Counted from the first letter of the stretch, positions 44,460 through 58,212 are shown. The stretch: DNA of 64,000 bases from Sambucus nigra (GCA_949130495.1 OX422213.1:540439467-540503466), one strand, 5' to 3'. A program made the numbers and translations. Notes: generated by a model not told the origin, from the letters alone.

Positions 44460-44863
44460 TTTGAGCTCTTATTCCGATGGTTGATACCCCAAACCATAAG
44501 GAGGGAAAGCTTTTTCAGGTCAATGGGCTCAATTATCCCTTGTTATCTTTGTCCTAGCCCTAGTCGGGGCATGAAGTGCATGTTTCTGAACATTTGAATC
44601 ACATTAACGTTGCCATGAGGGTCATATTCTGTACAAACCCTTTCTCTGAAATCGTCCCCTGCCGGGAGTAGGAGTGGTTAAACTCGGAATCTTGATAGGA
44701 GCATATCATTTGACTCGTGTTGTATCTCAAGGATTGGATTGCTGGTACTTGCACCCTCGGCATTGTCGTCGTCGCCCAAAATAGTGATGACTTGTCCAGC
44801 GGCAAAGAACTTCAATTTCTGATGGAGTGAGGAAGACACACCCTTGATATTGTGGAGTCAAGG

Positions 44864-45118
44864 TCATCCGAGGAACAGGTTAAAACAAGTTGGGATATCA
44901 ATAACTTGAAATTCAACGACCGGGTTTATAGGGCCAACCCCTATTACAAGTTTTAAGGATCCCATCACCTCCCGATGGGTATTATCGTAGGCACGTACAA
45001 CAGTGGATATTGGAGCGAGGTCACTTTCCTTTAGTCCTAAGAATTTGAAGGTTCTTAATGGGCAGACATTCAAGGCGGATCCATTATTGATAATAGAAAG
45101 TGGTACGATCTTCCCCAT
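44864..45118 (-). pseudogene. Tat aspartic protease
   Basis: 84 residues with NGSALNVCPLRTFKFLGL, then VRAYDNTHREVMGSLKL and FQVIDIPTCFNLFLG, the retropepsin layout of Ogre elements. The catalytic Asp before NGS (normally VDNGS or similar) is Asn here (IINNGS), so the enzyme would be dead even without flanking stops. Confidence 0.8.
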
Positions 45119-45479
45119 GACTTCGGCGGAGATGTTGAGTGCATTATTGTGGTTTTGCCCAATTTTGGGGATTTCTTCTTCGAAAAAGATAGCATTCGGG
45201 TAGAGTTCAGGGATCCGACTAGATTTACCGCTTCTTCTGGTGTAGTATAAGGAGGAACTGTGGATCTAGTGAGCAACTTAATCAAAGCATTTATGTGTAG
45301 CTGAGAAGACATGAAAAACCCCCATAGAGTGATGTTAGCTTGAGTTTTCTTCAGTTGATCGATGATCTTGCTCTCCTCGAGGGTCATTTTTGGCATAGGA
45401 AGATTTTTAACGCCCTTCCCTTTGTCATTTGTGGGTAGTGAGCTTGGGATCTGGAAATGCCTTCCTGATATGGTCATGT

Positions 45480-47562
45480 GATTTACTGAAGAAGGAAGAA
45501 CGTGTACCCCGTCTCTTTGTTAATCTCGGGTTGTTCTACCATCTTATTTATTTCTCTGAGGAGTTATTCAAATGATATCATCCCACACATGTCGGCTACC
45601 GGGCCAATTTTTTCTGAAGCTTTCTCTTCACTTAAATTTTCAAATTCTTTTCCCCATCCGGTGGCAACAATTATGTCTTTCCATGAAAAGTCAATGCATT
45701 CCACAACTTCAATGGCTTCTTCATACATGTCTTCCCATTCTGTGGGGATATGTAAGCGTGAAGGGACCAGGCATCCTTGTAACTTCAGAGTATTAAGTAA
45801 CTCGATCATACTGCAATTGTCATTGGTTTGCCTAAATAATTCTGTTATAATCTGGACGACATCATCCAAGATGACTTCATCGGTTGGTACCACCCAACTG
45901 TCTGACTCTCGGGCCCATTTTCGTGCTTCCAAGAATAGCGTGCTGAATCTCTGGTAATCAATGATCATCTATGAGGTCAATTTCAACCCTAACTCTAGGA
46001 GTTGATTTAACGCTTCTGATAATTCCATACTTCCATTTTCAGAACGGGTACGGATAACGATGCATGCTCTGGTAAGGAGTGACAGTGCCTAATCAGTGAG
46101 GCTAATAGGGTGTAGGAGGAAATATGGGCAAGTTTGGAGAGGTTTGGGAGAGTGTATGGGTGTGATTTGAGTTGAGGGATCAAATTCTGGGATAATTTCT
46201 AGCAAGATAACATTGGTATGATTTGCGAGTGGGTTGTGAGTATTGTTTGGCTTAGGATTGGCTGGTGTGGCAATGGTACCCCAGTCAATTAGACCTTGGA
46301 TTACGTTTCGAAGTTGAAATCATTGGTCAGTGGTATGACCAGCGGTTTGGTGAAAGGAGAAATGGGCATCTGCTTTGAAGTTTCTTTGAAGTGGATTGGG
46401 TAATGGATGGGAATCCAAGGGTTTGATAAGGTTTCGGCTTAACAGGGCTTGATAAAATTTGGAGAGGGGAGCATGAAGCTCGGTGTATTCCTTTCGTACC
46501 GGGACAGGGCGGCTTTCTGGTGCCTACAAAGTTATTGGTTGAGAGATGTTGTTGATGGTTGAGACTTCAGCACTGACAGGTTTGTCATATTTTCTGGGGG
46601 TGAACTGTCCGGACACTTTTTTTGGTTCAACCTCTATTTTAGCAAGACCTTCCTCGATTTATACTTTTGCTTCTCTGAGATCTCGAAAGTGGGGATAGTA
46701 TTGTTCGCCCATGGTTTCTTGAACATGGGGCAATAAGTTCTTCTTCACCATGTTGACTTGTTCTTCCTCGGATGGCCGATTGGTCATAGTGGCTGCCTTT
46801 TCCCTCCATCGAGCTATGAAGTTACTGACTGATTCCCCAGAGTTTTATTTGAGCAGCTCTAAATCATGGTAGGTGACCTCAAGATCTTCGTTATATTTGT
46901 ACTGTGACATGAATTCTCGGGATAGATCCTCCCAGCTACGGATTCTGGACTCCTCGAGAGACAAAAACCATCGGAGATCGCTATCCTTCAAAGTTTGCTG
47001 AAACAATTGGGCCATCACTTCTTCAGAAGCCCCTAGGAGAGTCATATCACAATGATAACTGCGAAGATGAACAATCGATGGTCCACTTCCTCTGAATTTC
47101 TCGATATTTAGCATCTTGAATTTCTCGGGTAACCTTGCCTTAGGATAAGGAGACATGTGGATATAGTCCATGTAATTTCAACAGATTAAGACTTGGTCGA
47201 ACTTATTAGTTAGAATCTTGAGATCTTCTTTGACCTTGTTCAATTCTTCCTCTTTCGGGTCAACGATTATAAGCAAGTTAGCCCCAGACTGGGCAAAGTT
47301 TGGCACAAGTAAGCTGGCCAGGCGACGGCCCATTAGCAGAAGGGGCATGCGAAGCGTGCTGATACTCTTCGGGAACCCAGATAGGCTTGGGTGGACCCAT
47401 AGTGCGAGGGCATAGGGCCTCGGGCTCTTGAGGAATAAAAACTTGGTTTCGTTGCATCTCTCGGACCTCAGTCTGAAGGTTGTCAATTTTGGACACAAGC
47501 TGAGCTAAAACTGTTGTCAGATCTGGCTACGCAACTGGCACTTAATCTTTGTTCTCCATGGA
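45480..47562 (-). pseudogene. Tat gag
   Basis: It starts MENKD near 47560 with an early stop. It continues with a coiled-coil start (LVSKIDNLQTEVREMQ), the capsid region (RLPEKFKMLNIEKFRGSGP, FQQTLKDSDLRWFLSL, SWEDLSREFMSQYKYN, 46850-47170) and a C-terminal zinc-like FHQTAGHTTDQ-QLRNVIQGLID segment near 46270-46370. Numerous stops. It would form the retrotransposon particle. Confidence 0.82.
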
Positions 47563-47639
47563 AAGCGGATGGATACCAGACTCAGAAGAAGTAGCAGGGG
47601 AACGGATGGAGCTCCGGGGTGATTTGACTGAAGATCGAA

Positions 47640-48866
47640 GTCAATAAGGAGCCAGGCCAAGGGCGTGCGATCGGACCTGAGAAGGCGCAAAATAGGATTT
47701 ATTTTGAGAAAAAGAAGGAAAATATTTTTGACATTTTTTATTTTTTGAGATTGAAATACAATATTTTTTAATTTTTGATAAAGAAAAGAGAAATATTTTT
47801 GGATTTTTGATAAAGAAAGGAAACAATGGTTTTGAATTTTTGATAAAGAAGGAAAAAATGTTTTTGAAAGACGGGTCTTAGCATAATTGTTATTATTATT
47901 ATGTTCTCACTTGTATTAAATTCTCCTAAATGCAAAATGAAATGTCAGACGAGACCCGAGCCTGAAAAAGTTAGGTTTGTAACATATGTAAAGCTTTGGA
48001 TGGACTTGTAACTAGGCTCATGGGTAGGGTCCCGTTTTAAAGATGCGCAAAAATTTGAGCAGCAGGCCGACCCGGAATTTCTGTAGAGTTTCGGGTCGAA
48101 ACCGACAATCTAATATGTATGTCCTAGACTTGACACCTATATGCGGGTATGCAGTTGTTTGGGTGAATCGAAAAGGGTCCCCCTCTTCGACGTGGCTTCC
48201 ACGATATACGTTTTGCTTTTTTGAGGGCAATCAGTACGTGTGGATAAACCATTTGATATACCTCAGTGTACGTGAATTGTCTCACTATATACCTCGTGGG
48301 GATGGTACATGTGAGAGAGAATTCGATATACTCGGCGTACGGGAATGAGTTCTATGTGATATACCTCCCATCATAACTTCGATCAAGCGATACGATGCGG
48401 GGGAACCGTTCAATAGACGTCGAAGGTACTTGGCTAATGGAAGGTGAGAGTCATATCGCTTAGGCTAACTGTGCCCTACCGGACCCACGCTCATCACGAA
48501 GTGACCCTCCAGTTATGGGACAAAACTTTGGTCAATCACAATGCTCTTTGGTGATATTATGTGAAACATCCATGATTCTCTTATTAGTATCTTATGATGA
48601 GAGTATCTTTCTTGATTATGCCCAACAGGGAGCAAAGTATGGGTACCAATGGTATATCAAGTATGGGTGATGCGTGCAACATGGGGATATATGTGATCCT
48701 AGGTGCACGTGGTGTGAAGTGTACATGGAGAATCTTCTACAAGTGTGTGAATAGAAGCATAAGCATGAGGTACACACGAATAGTAAAGGGGGAACATGAA
48801 AATAGGGGGACATATAAGAAAATAAAACACCCATGTAAATAGATTCTAGCCCTCAAACTGAGAGAA
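47640..48866 (-). other. 5' untranslated region of the Tat element
   Basis: About 1.2 kb between primer site and gag on the minus strand. It has A/T-rich TTTTTGATAAAG-type repeats near 47760-47850. No gene recognised. Confidence 0.6.
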
Positions 48867-48884
48867 TCCCTAGCGGAGTCGCCA
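48867..48884 (-). promoter_or_regulatory. Primer binding site of the Tat element (tRNA-Arg type)
   Basis: On the minus strand TGGCGACTCCGCTAGGGA begins one base after the 5' LTR. This is the sequence class used by Ogre/Tat elements, complementary to a tRNA-Arg 3' end, and it fixes the element's orientation. Confidence 0.88.
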
Positions 48885-48885
48885 C

Positions 48886-50797
48886 TGTGGCCATCCCCGA
48901 TCCTCGCGGCGGGAGAGGATCCCTTTGGTCCCGCACGTCCCTCTCGGGAGTGCTTCGGCCGGCATTGTTGATGAGGTTAAAAATGTAGAGAGATGGAGTC
49001 GCTAGTCTCTTTTACTCAAAACAGGCGGAAGAAAAAGGGAGCTATCCCAAAGGACATCATCCAAAGACATACTGATACGTACAAAACCACAATGATTCAA
49101 AAAGGGTCCGGAAGCTAAGTTACGAAATGGGAAGGTGTTAGGCACCCATTCCGCCCTTACGGTCTCTCATGGGTTATTGTTATTTTACTTTATTTCCCCA
49201 TGTTATGTGTGCATGTGTATATGTAGCGGAGATAGGAATCATCAACTTGTATCATGGAAGAGATAAAGCGAGTCATCCGTATGAATGTTCCTAAAAATAA
49301 TATTAGAAAATAGGATTTACGCGATTATCCTCGCGTTGATCGTTATAATGGAACGATAACTCACATGAAATAGTACGCCACTAAGAACAAATATATGTAT
49401 ACGTAAGTATATAAAATTTGAGAGAATTGAGTTTAAAGAATGTAGAGAAAATAGAAAATGAGAGAAAAGTAGGAATAGGACTCGAGTCACGGGTTTTATC
49501 CCGAGATGCCTACGTAGCCTATAGAGGCATCAAAGTACACGTAGTTCGTATGCAAAATGAGGGGTGGGATTTATCCCATAAATCCAATCAGGGACTTCTC
49601 TTATATGTGAGTGTGTGTGTGTGTAAAAAAAGTGTTTTAGTTGTGAGAAAAGTGTGAGAATTCTCGTTTGGAATTTATGAGCAAATCCTCTTTTTCTTTT
49701 TCTTTTTCTTTTTGGGATTCTATTTATTTGAAAATAAGAGATGTGCAATAATACTAAATAAAAAATATATTAAGATATGTGAGATGAGAGAATAAAAGTG
49801 CTAAGTAATCAAACGAATTAATGTGAATTTAGGGGGATTTAAAGAGAGAATTGATAAAGTTGAACCTTCTTGAAGCTCTTGATCTTGATATTGGATGTTG
49901 GGGAGCAGCCCTTGCACTTGGGTGATGATAGAGGATACTTGATTCACCAAATATTAGGAAAGAGGTGATTAAAGGTGAAGGTTGGAAAGGGATTTTGATG
50001 TGGAAATCACGCTGACTTCGAGAGAGGTTTTCTGAGCTTGCTGAGAGTAATGGATCCCTGATTTTCCTCTCTTTAAAATGAGGTTAGGCCCTCCTTTTTA
50101 TAGGCCCAGGTCATTGCCGATCGTCATAGCCCTGGTCCTACCAATTGGCAGGTGTGTTTAGGCACACTACTGGAACCTGCCATTCGGCAGTCTTTTAGGT
50201 TCCTTCGGAAAATCGGTTGTAGAGCGCAAATCGTTGATCCGAATCACGCACGGGGTGAACTGTTGGAAAGGTAATTCTGAGACCTTCAAAAGTCTTTGGA
50301 CTGATCCCGGGTCCAGGAGTTGACTTTGGGTCAAATGTGGCTCGTAAGTATTCGTCGGTCCTTTGGACGGGGAATTATCGAACGTAAACGGATCGTTCGT
50401 CCGCATGGTAAGTCAGAATCGCGAACGGGGCGGACTGTTGGAAAGGTGAGGAGATGTACTTCGACATTCCAAAGAATTTGACTCAGTTCGGGGAGTTGAA
50501 TTTGGTCAACTGGGGCCTGGGAGCGCTTGGTGACCTTTCAGAGTAAAACGGATCATTCGTCCGTATCATAAGTCAGAATCGCGCACGGAAGGGACCGTTC
50601 GAAAGGAGTTTCAGTGCCGTTCGAAGATTCATTCAGTCTCGTTCGAGCTGAAGAGTTTGACTTTTGGTCAAACGGCGCCTGGGAGTGCCCAATGGCGTTT
50701 AGGTCAGTACTCGGGGTATGACTTGGGTTTACAATGATGAAGGGAGGTGCTAGGGACTTAAGGAGAGGTTAGGGGGTATTAGAATGAGGTGTCTATA
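48886..50797 (-). repeat. 5' LTR of the Tat element
   Basis: Partner of 20089-21978. The TATA box (minus strand) is near 50096-50102. Terminal CA at the outer right end has become TA on the plus strand. Target copy GCAAT follows at 50798-50802. Confidence 0.92.
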
Positions 50798-50883
50798 GCA
50801 ATTACAAATCATTTGTTGTATTAGGGGTAGATATAGTTTCTTAACAGCTATGGCAACTATATCTTTCGCAGATCATATGTTAG

Positions 50884-52033
50884 TAGGGATGATAATTTTC
50901 CACGAAAATTCGGGTCCTCTCAGATACCCGACCCTATCGGGTAGGGTATGGGGGCTTAAGTTTCGTGGATCAGAGCGGGTTCGATAGTTAAAAAAATCCC
51001 AGAATTTTTTTAGGTCGATTTCGGGTATAGCCTCGAGTCCCTATGGGAATACCCGAATTATTAATAGATAACAAATATGTATTTATATATTGTAATAAAT
51101 ATATAAGAATAAAGAAAGGGGAAGGAGTGAAAATATAAAAAAAAAACTAATCTCATCCCCTCACCTCATACCTCGTCTCATCCCTCATCTCATCCCCTCA
51201 CCTCCACCATTTCTGCCTAACCCTGATACCCTATAATCGGGCAGCCACTCTATAACTCAACCTCCCACATTATATCCCCAAACCCATTACCTACTACAAC
51301 TCCATATATGTTGTGTGCAATGATTTTTTTCTACATACACACTATTGTGTATGCATCTAGAAATTTTTAGCGATCTCGGTGGAAAATAAGGTATTGGTAC
51401 TGCTTCCCTTTGCCATTTTGTTTCATATCCATTATGCATATATATTTATTTTATAAATATATTGTTATAAATGGAGAAAAAAGGATAAAGAAATAGAAGG
51501 AGATGGTGGGGTGGAGTCAGATCTATGGCCTTCTCCGCCGACCAAGGAAACATCTTTTATCACACTCTTCACATTCAAGTCATTTGGTTGCGTATTTATT
51601 GATTTTGCCTTGATTGTACTTAAGATTCGGTCATAGTTGAAGCATAAATCTTTCTGCCCTCTTCTTTGAGATCTCATTTTATTAAGTGGAAATTAAGAAA
51701 TTGATTGTGTTGTGTTGAAACTTTTTGGCAAGAAGTTTATTATTTGGTAAGAAGAAGTTTATTGTGTTGGAAAGATTGATTATGTTGTATATGTTTTGTT
51801 ACCTCTGTTTCTACACAGCTCCAACTATGTCAAGTTTTAATTAACTATAATGAAATGGAATGATTGTGATGAAATGATTTTTTTATATTACAAAAAAATG
51901 CGTTCCCCGCGGGGAAATCGATACCTGTTTTAAACGGGGATGGGGATTCTCGAACCCGTTATAATGGGGAACGGGGCGGGGATGAGGAAGGGGATGCCTT
52001 CTTTGACCATGAACCGACCCGTTACCATCCCTA
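50884..52033. mobile_element. hAT-type non-autonomous transposon
   Basis: Ends TAGGGATGATAA and TTACCATCCCTA with a perfect 8-bp duplication TATGTTAG (50876-50883 and 52034-52041), the hAT hallmark. The 1,150-bp interior has GGGTACCCG-like and CGGGGA patches at the ends and no transposase. A 70-codon minus frame at 51465-51677 is unrecognised. Confidence 0.88.
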
Positions 52034-52041
52034 TATGTTAG

Positions 52042-52600
52042 GTTACTTGGAGGAATCGTTTCTACACTTTTTTTAAGGAAAAAGAATGAGACTTTGATTG
52101 ATTTTTAACTTTAAAAACGATAGGGTTGTATTTGTAATCAAAGACTCCTCACTGCATATATACCACCTCAAAGGTGAGATTTTTTATCCCACTACTTGTA
52201 AGATAAGGAGCTCACTCCGAACAACTTATCTCATCTTATATCCTATCCAAAATAATACCAGACATGGAATAGGATAATATTATCCAATATGGTCCTCTTA
52301 TACGGTGCATCAAACGAGGTCTTAGTGTAAACTGCACGAGTGGTCCCTAAACTCTGTGCGATTGTTTCAAAATAACTCCAAAACTTTATAATTGTAGAGC
52401 TATTCTTAAAATTAAGATGGGAGATTTAACAAGGCTCTTTGTCTATTTTGATATGTCATTAATAACTATATGCGATGTGCATGGCTTTATTGAGGGCAAC
52501 AAAGTAAATAGACATAACACTACATATCTAATAATAATTAATAACACGTAAAGATCCTTGTACTCAACACGCATACTTATGTAAACAACACCTTAACTAT
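52042..52600. other. No gene seen
   Basis: AT-rich sequence. A segment ending GCATCAAACGAGGTCTTA near 52325 looks like the end of another MITE, but no partner end was found. Confidence 0.4.
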
Positions 52601-52601
52601 T

Positions 52602-52624
52602 TCTCCCTTTCTCTCTCTCCCTCC

Positions 52625-52671
<47 letters not shown>
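52602..52671 (+). repeat. (CT)n microsatellite
   Basis: CT repeats with CCC interruptions, perfect from about 52632. Confidence 0.9.
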
Positions 52672-52673
<2 letters not shown>

Positions 52674-52759
52674 ATCCCTCCTCAAACGTAGATCTTAAAA
52701 CCATTATCTGATCGAATTCACACAAAGTCGAAGCATCAAAAGTTAGAAAGAGAAATCAA

Positions 52760-52929
<170 letters not shown>

Positions 52930-53148
52930 AACGAATAAGAAGATCAGTACATATTACAATTCTTTGTTACTCATTTGATATAATATGTATTATTTTTACT
53001 GTTTTACAGAGACAGACAAGAGACAATATGTCATATATTTGAGAAGGGGTGCCAAAAAAGAAAATATTTTTGTATTTTTTTCTAGGTGAGTTCTGGCGGC
53101 AAGCTTTGTCCCCGCTTCCACCCCATCGAACAACACCATCACCCTTAA

Positions 53149-53715
53149 CCTGTAACAACCCGAATTTTTAAATGGGTATATTTTAAATTAATTTTGGAAA
53201 ATTCGAGAAAAATAAATTTTTGGATTTAATAATTTGTATTCGCGAAATATGTTGGTTATGATTTTAGACGAATAAAACTTCAACCGAAATTGAAATCGGA
53301 TTTAAAATGGATTTTTAATTATTTTTGCCTTATAAGCATTTTGTGGGGGAACTGTTGCCAGACCTGTAGGGTCGATCGATCGACTATGCCCAGATTTATT
53401 TTTTAAGAGTTGGAGGCTTTAAAAATTCCTATCTTTTCTCTTATAAATAGAGATCGTGGGTTGACCTTTAAACCACTTTTTCACAAACACAAAAATGCAT
53501 AATACATATTTTATTTCCACTTTCTCTATATGCAAACCCTCGCCCCTATTTTATCCAATGTTCAACATTAGATTTGGAGGCCTATTTAGGATTATCTTGT
53601 GTTGGGGATAGAACGTGATTTGATTATTTTTGCGAGAGGAACGTGATGGTGCGATCAGATTTAAAGGCTGAATTTGTGTGGTGATTCATTTGATGATTTT
53701 GAGTTATGAAACTTG
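53149..53715 (+). mobile_element. Truncated LTR starting TGTAACAACCCG
   Basis: The TGTAACAACCCG start is common to LTRs of plant chromoviruses of the Tekay/Del type. A TATAAATAGAG box lies at about 53442. The right end is lost where inverted copia sequence begins. No internal region or partner. Confidence 0.5.
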
Positions 53716-53759
53716 CACAATATGCTCCTAAATTCTCTCGAGAGTATTCCGTTTTGATT

Positions 53760-55799
53760 TATGAAACTTCACATAGGTTAACAGGTGAAATACACAATAT
53801 TTGTGTCGTATCACATTTCATTTAGCTTAAACATATATGTGAAGTTAAAGTTTAAAAGAGTTCGTGCATATGTTTGTAAAGGCATATACAAAGAGAATCC
53901 ATTAAGCAAATCAAAATCAAATTAATCCATGCAAGCATGATAAAGAACTATTTAAGAATTGAAATTCATAACCAAAAGTTCTGGCCACGTGGATGTGAAA
54001 AGTGATATATGATTCAAACACAAGGATATGCCACATAAAATGTGTAAACTAAAATACACAAAAAGTCTTTTTGAGTTTGTAAACTTTTTAAAATAAATTT
54101 AAAACAAACATAACTTAAAGGACAAACAAAATCTTTTTGTATTTTTTAATATGACTCAATCAATGAAAACATAAAATACAAAAGATACATTTGTCACGAT
54201 TCTAGCAAAAACATATATGATGAAGCATAGACTAGAATATGACAAACAAACATACAACAAGAAATAATATATCATGAAGCACAACTAGTATATGTAAACA
54301 TGAAAGCAATCGTGCATAAGTAATAACAAGTGAAGAGTCATGTGCAAGCATGAGGAATTCAACCATTATAACATTCATACGCGCTTTTCGATACGCGTAT
54401 TTAGAACATAAAAAACAGGAAACCCCGAAAATGATAAATTTTACATATTCAAGCCTAAAAGGATCTAACACGATAATTTAGTGCTCCTTCTCTGATACCA
54501 CTTGATAGGGATGATTCACCGAATATTCCGAATTTTAAATTTCTTTCAAATTAAATTAAATCTTAGATAAAACTTCAATTCAAGTTCAAATTAACACACA
54601 CTAAACTAAACAAACTTAATTCAAGATTAACATGAATTTTTCAAATTAATAATTTCAACTTGAATTATAGTAAACTAAATTACCCAAATGAATTAAGCAC
54701 TAATTACACCATTTTTTATGATTAAACCAATTTTATCTTGTTAAACCTAAACATGCATCTAGGTGATAATTTGCAAGATAAAAATAAACAACCACAACAC
54801 CGTGATGTACAAGAAAAACCCACAACGGAAAAAACCTCGGACGACCCAGCCACAAGTCCACTAAGTACGAATTTAATACAAGGACAAGACAGAAAACTTA
54901 CTAAATGACCCGACGCCCTCTCAAGCCTTGATGATCTTCGTTCCTTCCACCTCTCCCTAGTAATAATGTAGGAGTTCACCTACATCTCGGAGTCCACTTA
55001 TGGGGCAATACTACCATCAAACATAAGAGTCCAGTGTATGTACACCAACGAACACGAAATCCTCTGCAAGAAACAATCTTCAATCATGTTAGAAATGATA
55101 AACCCGGTGCTAAAAACTAATCTCAAACATATATCATGTTGAAGCTTGGATCATAAAACAGTTTGGGTGTAAAACTTAGTTTGTCTTCAAAATTAAGCCA
55201 TTAATTAAGAACAAAAACTCTTGGACTTTTCTGAAGGTTTCTTCCCTTTTGGAATATGGAAATAAAATGTAATCCAGCACTATATAAAATTGAGGGGAAA
55301 AAGTAATGGGGAGTTACATGAGAAAACTGCATGAAAATTGTCATTTTTTTCAAAAAGTGCTCCGGTCGTTCGAATGACAACCAATCTCCTTCGAACGACA
55401 TTTCAAACGAGATATCAACAGAAACTAAAAATGGCATCGTTAGATGTCTCGTTCAAACGACATCAAAACCTCATTCGAAAGACCTGGAGAAGTCGTTTGA
55501 ACGACCTATGAAGAATTAGAAATTTTTTCTTAAAAAAAATATATAAAGTCAGTCTAAGATAATTTAGCAAAAATTCTAACACCCAATATAAAATTTTCAA
55601 CGCTCAACATAATATAAGCATTCATACCTGAGAGATCCTTGGGATGTAGAAGATGAAAACTCAACACGAAACACGACATAGAATGTGATCGCTTCGACTT
55701 GGACGCTACGTCTTCAACAAAAAGGTTATAGGCTTAAAATGTCACAAATATAACATCTATCCTATGACTCAAATAGTTTTGTCCGAAATTAAGCCAACA
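53760..55799 (-). mobile_element. Inverted, internally deleted copia element related to 33189-40268
   Basis: On the minus strand the LTR runs 55799-54503 (TGTTGGCTTAATTTCGG to CCCTATCA), followed by TGGTATCAGAG near 54498. Internal sequence down to ~53760 resembles 36830-37260 of the intact element; gag is gone. The LTR keeps the CGTTCGAACGA-type cluster (55365-55510) but has different termini from the 33189 element, so it is a sister family. Confidence 0.75.
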
Positions 55800-55805
55800 A
55801 TACAA

Positions 55806-56154
55806 ATTGATTCAATTGGAATTTGTCCTTATAATGTTTACTTGGCTCCTTTGGTAGACGAATTAAGTAATTTGTGGGAAGAGGGTGTGCAAGCATTTGA
55901 CTATTTTAAAAAAAAGAGTTTACGCTAAAAGCTGTGTTGGTGTGGGCAATTCATGATTTTTCAGCTTATGAGACATTATCTGGCTATATAGTATATAGTT
56001 ATTTGGGGTGTCCTATTTGTGGAGAGGAGACTAAATCTCTGCGTCTCATCGCTAGCCAAAAAAATATATTTAGATTTGAGAAAGGTTTCAATTTTTTACC
56101 GGGCAGGGTTGAACATAGGCTACCTCCGAGAAAACTTTCAGGTTCAAAAATTAA
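55806..56154 (+). pseudogene. TNP2 transposase fragment
   Basis: Frames on the plus strand give YLAPLVDELSNLWEEGVQ, then VWAIHDFSAYETL, YLGCPICGEETKSLRL and FLPGRVEHRLPPRKLSGS. This is the same order as residues ~230-345 of the TNP2 at 26592-29498. A shift near 55925 breaks it. No CACTA ends nearby. Confidence 0.85.
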
Positions 56155-56499
56155 ACTTCACATAGGTTGAAAGCTTATATTTTTACATTTGAACTCAATT
56201 CAACAAAACATATTTTTTTGCCCCAGTGAGATCAAAGTGTTATATTATTGAATTGTTATGGCTAGAAATATGATAAGTGGGGATTACAACAACTACTAAA
56301 ACAAGGAAAATTCTGGTTATATTGAAACTATAAACCAAGACACCATACCTACACAAATAGTAAATACTCGAATTGGTCAAGACATGGGACCAGAAAAATA
56401 AAATCTTATAATGGATGAAGGCGAGAGATGTAAGTCCAAATGTTGTGCCTACAATAGGTGCAAACATAAAAAAATGATTAGATTTATAAATTAAAGCAT

Positions 56500-57690
56500 G
56501 TGTTTGACCACCTAGATAATGTAATCCAAAACATTAATTCAATGGAGAATGCTGTTATGGATATGATCTTAACTCCTTTTGTAACTCTACCAACTGATCA
56601 CACAATAACAACACTAAGTTGTGGTTCTCTACCAACATATTATACAATAAAATCAAGGGAAATCACTCATCCCTCTAGTATATTGATGAAAGCCTTTATA
56701 AATATTAATATACCCGCCTCAGACACTCCTATAGGAGTGACTGAAGGATTTGAAGGTTACTAACAAATGGGATTCACGCATATAATAGGAATGTTTTCCA
56801 TTCCATAGATAAGAAAACTTAGTCCTCAATATGTGTATGATACTAATGTTAGGTTTGGTGTAACTTTGAATTGAAAAATGGTGAGTAACCTTTATTTGAG
56901 CCAGAGCTCAGGGGTAGGGAAATGCCAAGAGGTTTAGTAACACCCGTTTAGAAGGATTGAAATCACAACACAATAAAAACCATTACAAGTGCCTCCACAA
57001 ACTCAACCACGCTTACTATAATAAACCATAATACTACTGCCACTACCAGTTGTGAATCAACATATGGAATAGCCAGCTACGTAACCACTAGGAGTGGTAG
57101 GAAGAAATTAATAGTGAATCTCATCCACAAAATTTATGAACCTATGCCTTATGTTTATAAACTTTAATATATGATATTTACCAAGTGTATTGATAGTATT
57201 CAACTTCTCAGAGGATTTAAGTTTCCAATCTTTACATTATTCTTAGAGGATAGTAGTCAATATTCTCTTGAACATGTATCCATATGTATAAGTCAATGTG
57301 TTTATGAATGCACTAATGAGTGTTTAATTTTAAGGTTACTTTCAAATTCTTTTACTTATTCAGCCTTCAATTGGTTCATAATCTTGCCACCAAACTTTGT
57401 AAAAATTTTGCAACAAATGGAAGATATATTTCATGCATAATTCTTCCAAACTAAGTCAGAAGTTTTAAGGGTTTATTTAACCATCCATTTTCTATATATG
57501 TTTAAAAGGGCTATGAACAAGTGTAATATAGTACTCCTAAAGTCAGAATTTGTTAATTTAGCCCAAAATGGCTTGGAATTCATACTTAGAAAGAAGTTTG
57601 AAGCAACATACTTTAGGGATTTCATAGATTTTATTATCGAAGTATCAATATATGAGGATCTATTTGAATAAGATCGTGAGAGAAATAATT
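56500..57690 (+). pseudogene. Ty3/gypsy gag fragment
   Basis: The frame 57171-57440 continues with shifts to ~57690 and matches the retrotransposon gag domain. It includes LRLLSNSFTYSAFNWFIILP, ILQQMEDIFHAXF, KRAMNKCNIVL, FVNLAQNGLEFILRKKFEA and FRDFIDF. An upstream frame (56500-56763) may be its N-terminal part. No LTRs are attached. The right side is cut by CACTA element 2. Confidence 0.7.
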
Positions 57691-58212
57691 ACTCTTTCAA
57701 AACTTATTATAAAGACCCGATGGTAGATGTTGCATAAATAAATGGGATTAGCCAATAGTTTATAAACTATATGTTCAAAAGGAAATTACTTCAGAATCTT
57801 ATGTTCGAAAGGTAAAATGGATGATTACAAAGTACTCAGTTGATATAAATAAATACTACACCAAAACCGGAAAATTATCACGATAAAAAACCTTGATAAG
57901 ACGCCCTTGTCACTGTAAAAAAAAACGTGACAAGTTTGGGGGTGAAAATAATAATTATCACGAACTTGTCACGATCAAAGTCTGCGACAAGTCCGTGATA
58001 AAGAAAAACTTGTCATGAACTTTGATCGTGATAAGTTCGTGACAATTATTAACATATCACGGACTTGCCATGGTTCAATTCCGTGATAAGGTTTTCTTTG
58101 TCACAGACTTATCACGATCAAAGTTTGTGACAATACTGGGCAACATTTAAAAAAAACTATAGATAGTTATGGCCACTGCCACTGCCCAGCAGTCTCTTTT
58201 AACCTGTTATGG

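Larger units (their letters stand above)
20089..50797 (-). mobile_element. Tat/Ogre-type Ty3/gypsy retrotransposon with nested insertions
   Basis: Minus-strand element with LTRs of 1,890 and 1,912 bp (TGTAGACACC start, GGCCACA end, some terminal bases mutated) and 5-bp duplication GCAAT at 20084-20088 and 50798-50802. In element order it has: 5' LTR, primer site TGGCGACTCCGCTAGGGA, gag, protease, reverse transcriptase, dual RNase H, integrase, two antisense genes, a minisatellite and the 3' LTR. This gene order, primer type, dual RNase H and hypervariable 3' region mark the Tat/Ogre group. A CACTA element and a copia element sit inside. Without them the length is about 18 kb. gag-pol is full of stops, so it is inactive. 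Confidence 0.93.
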
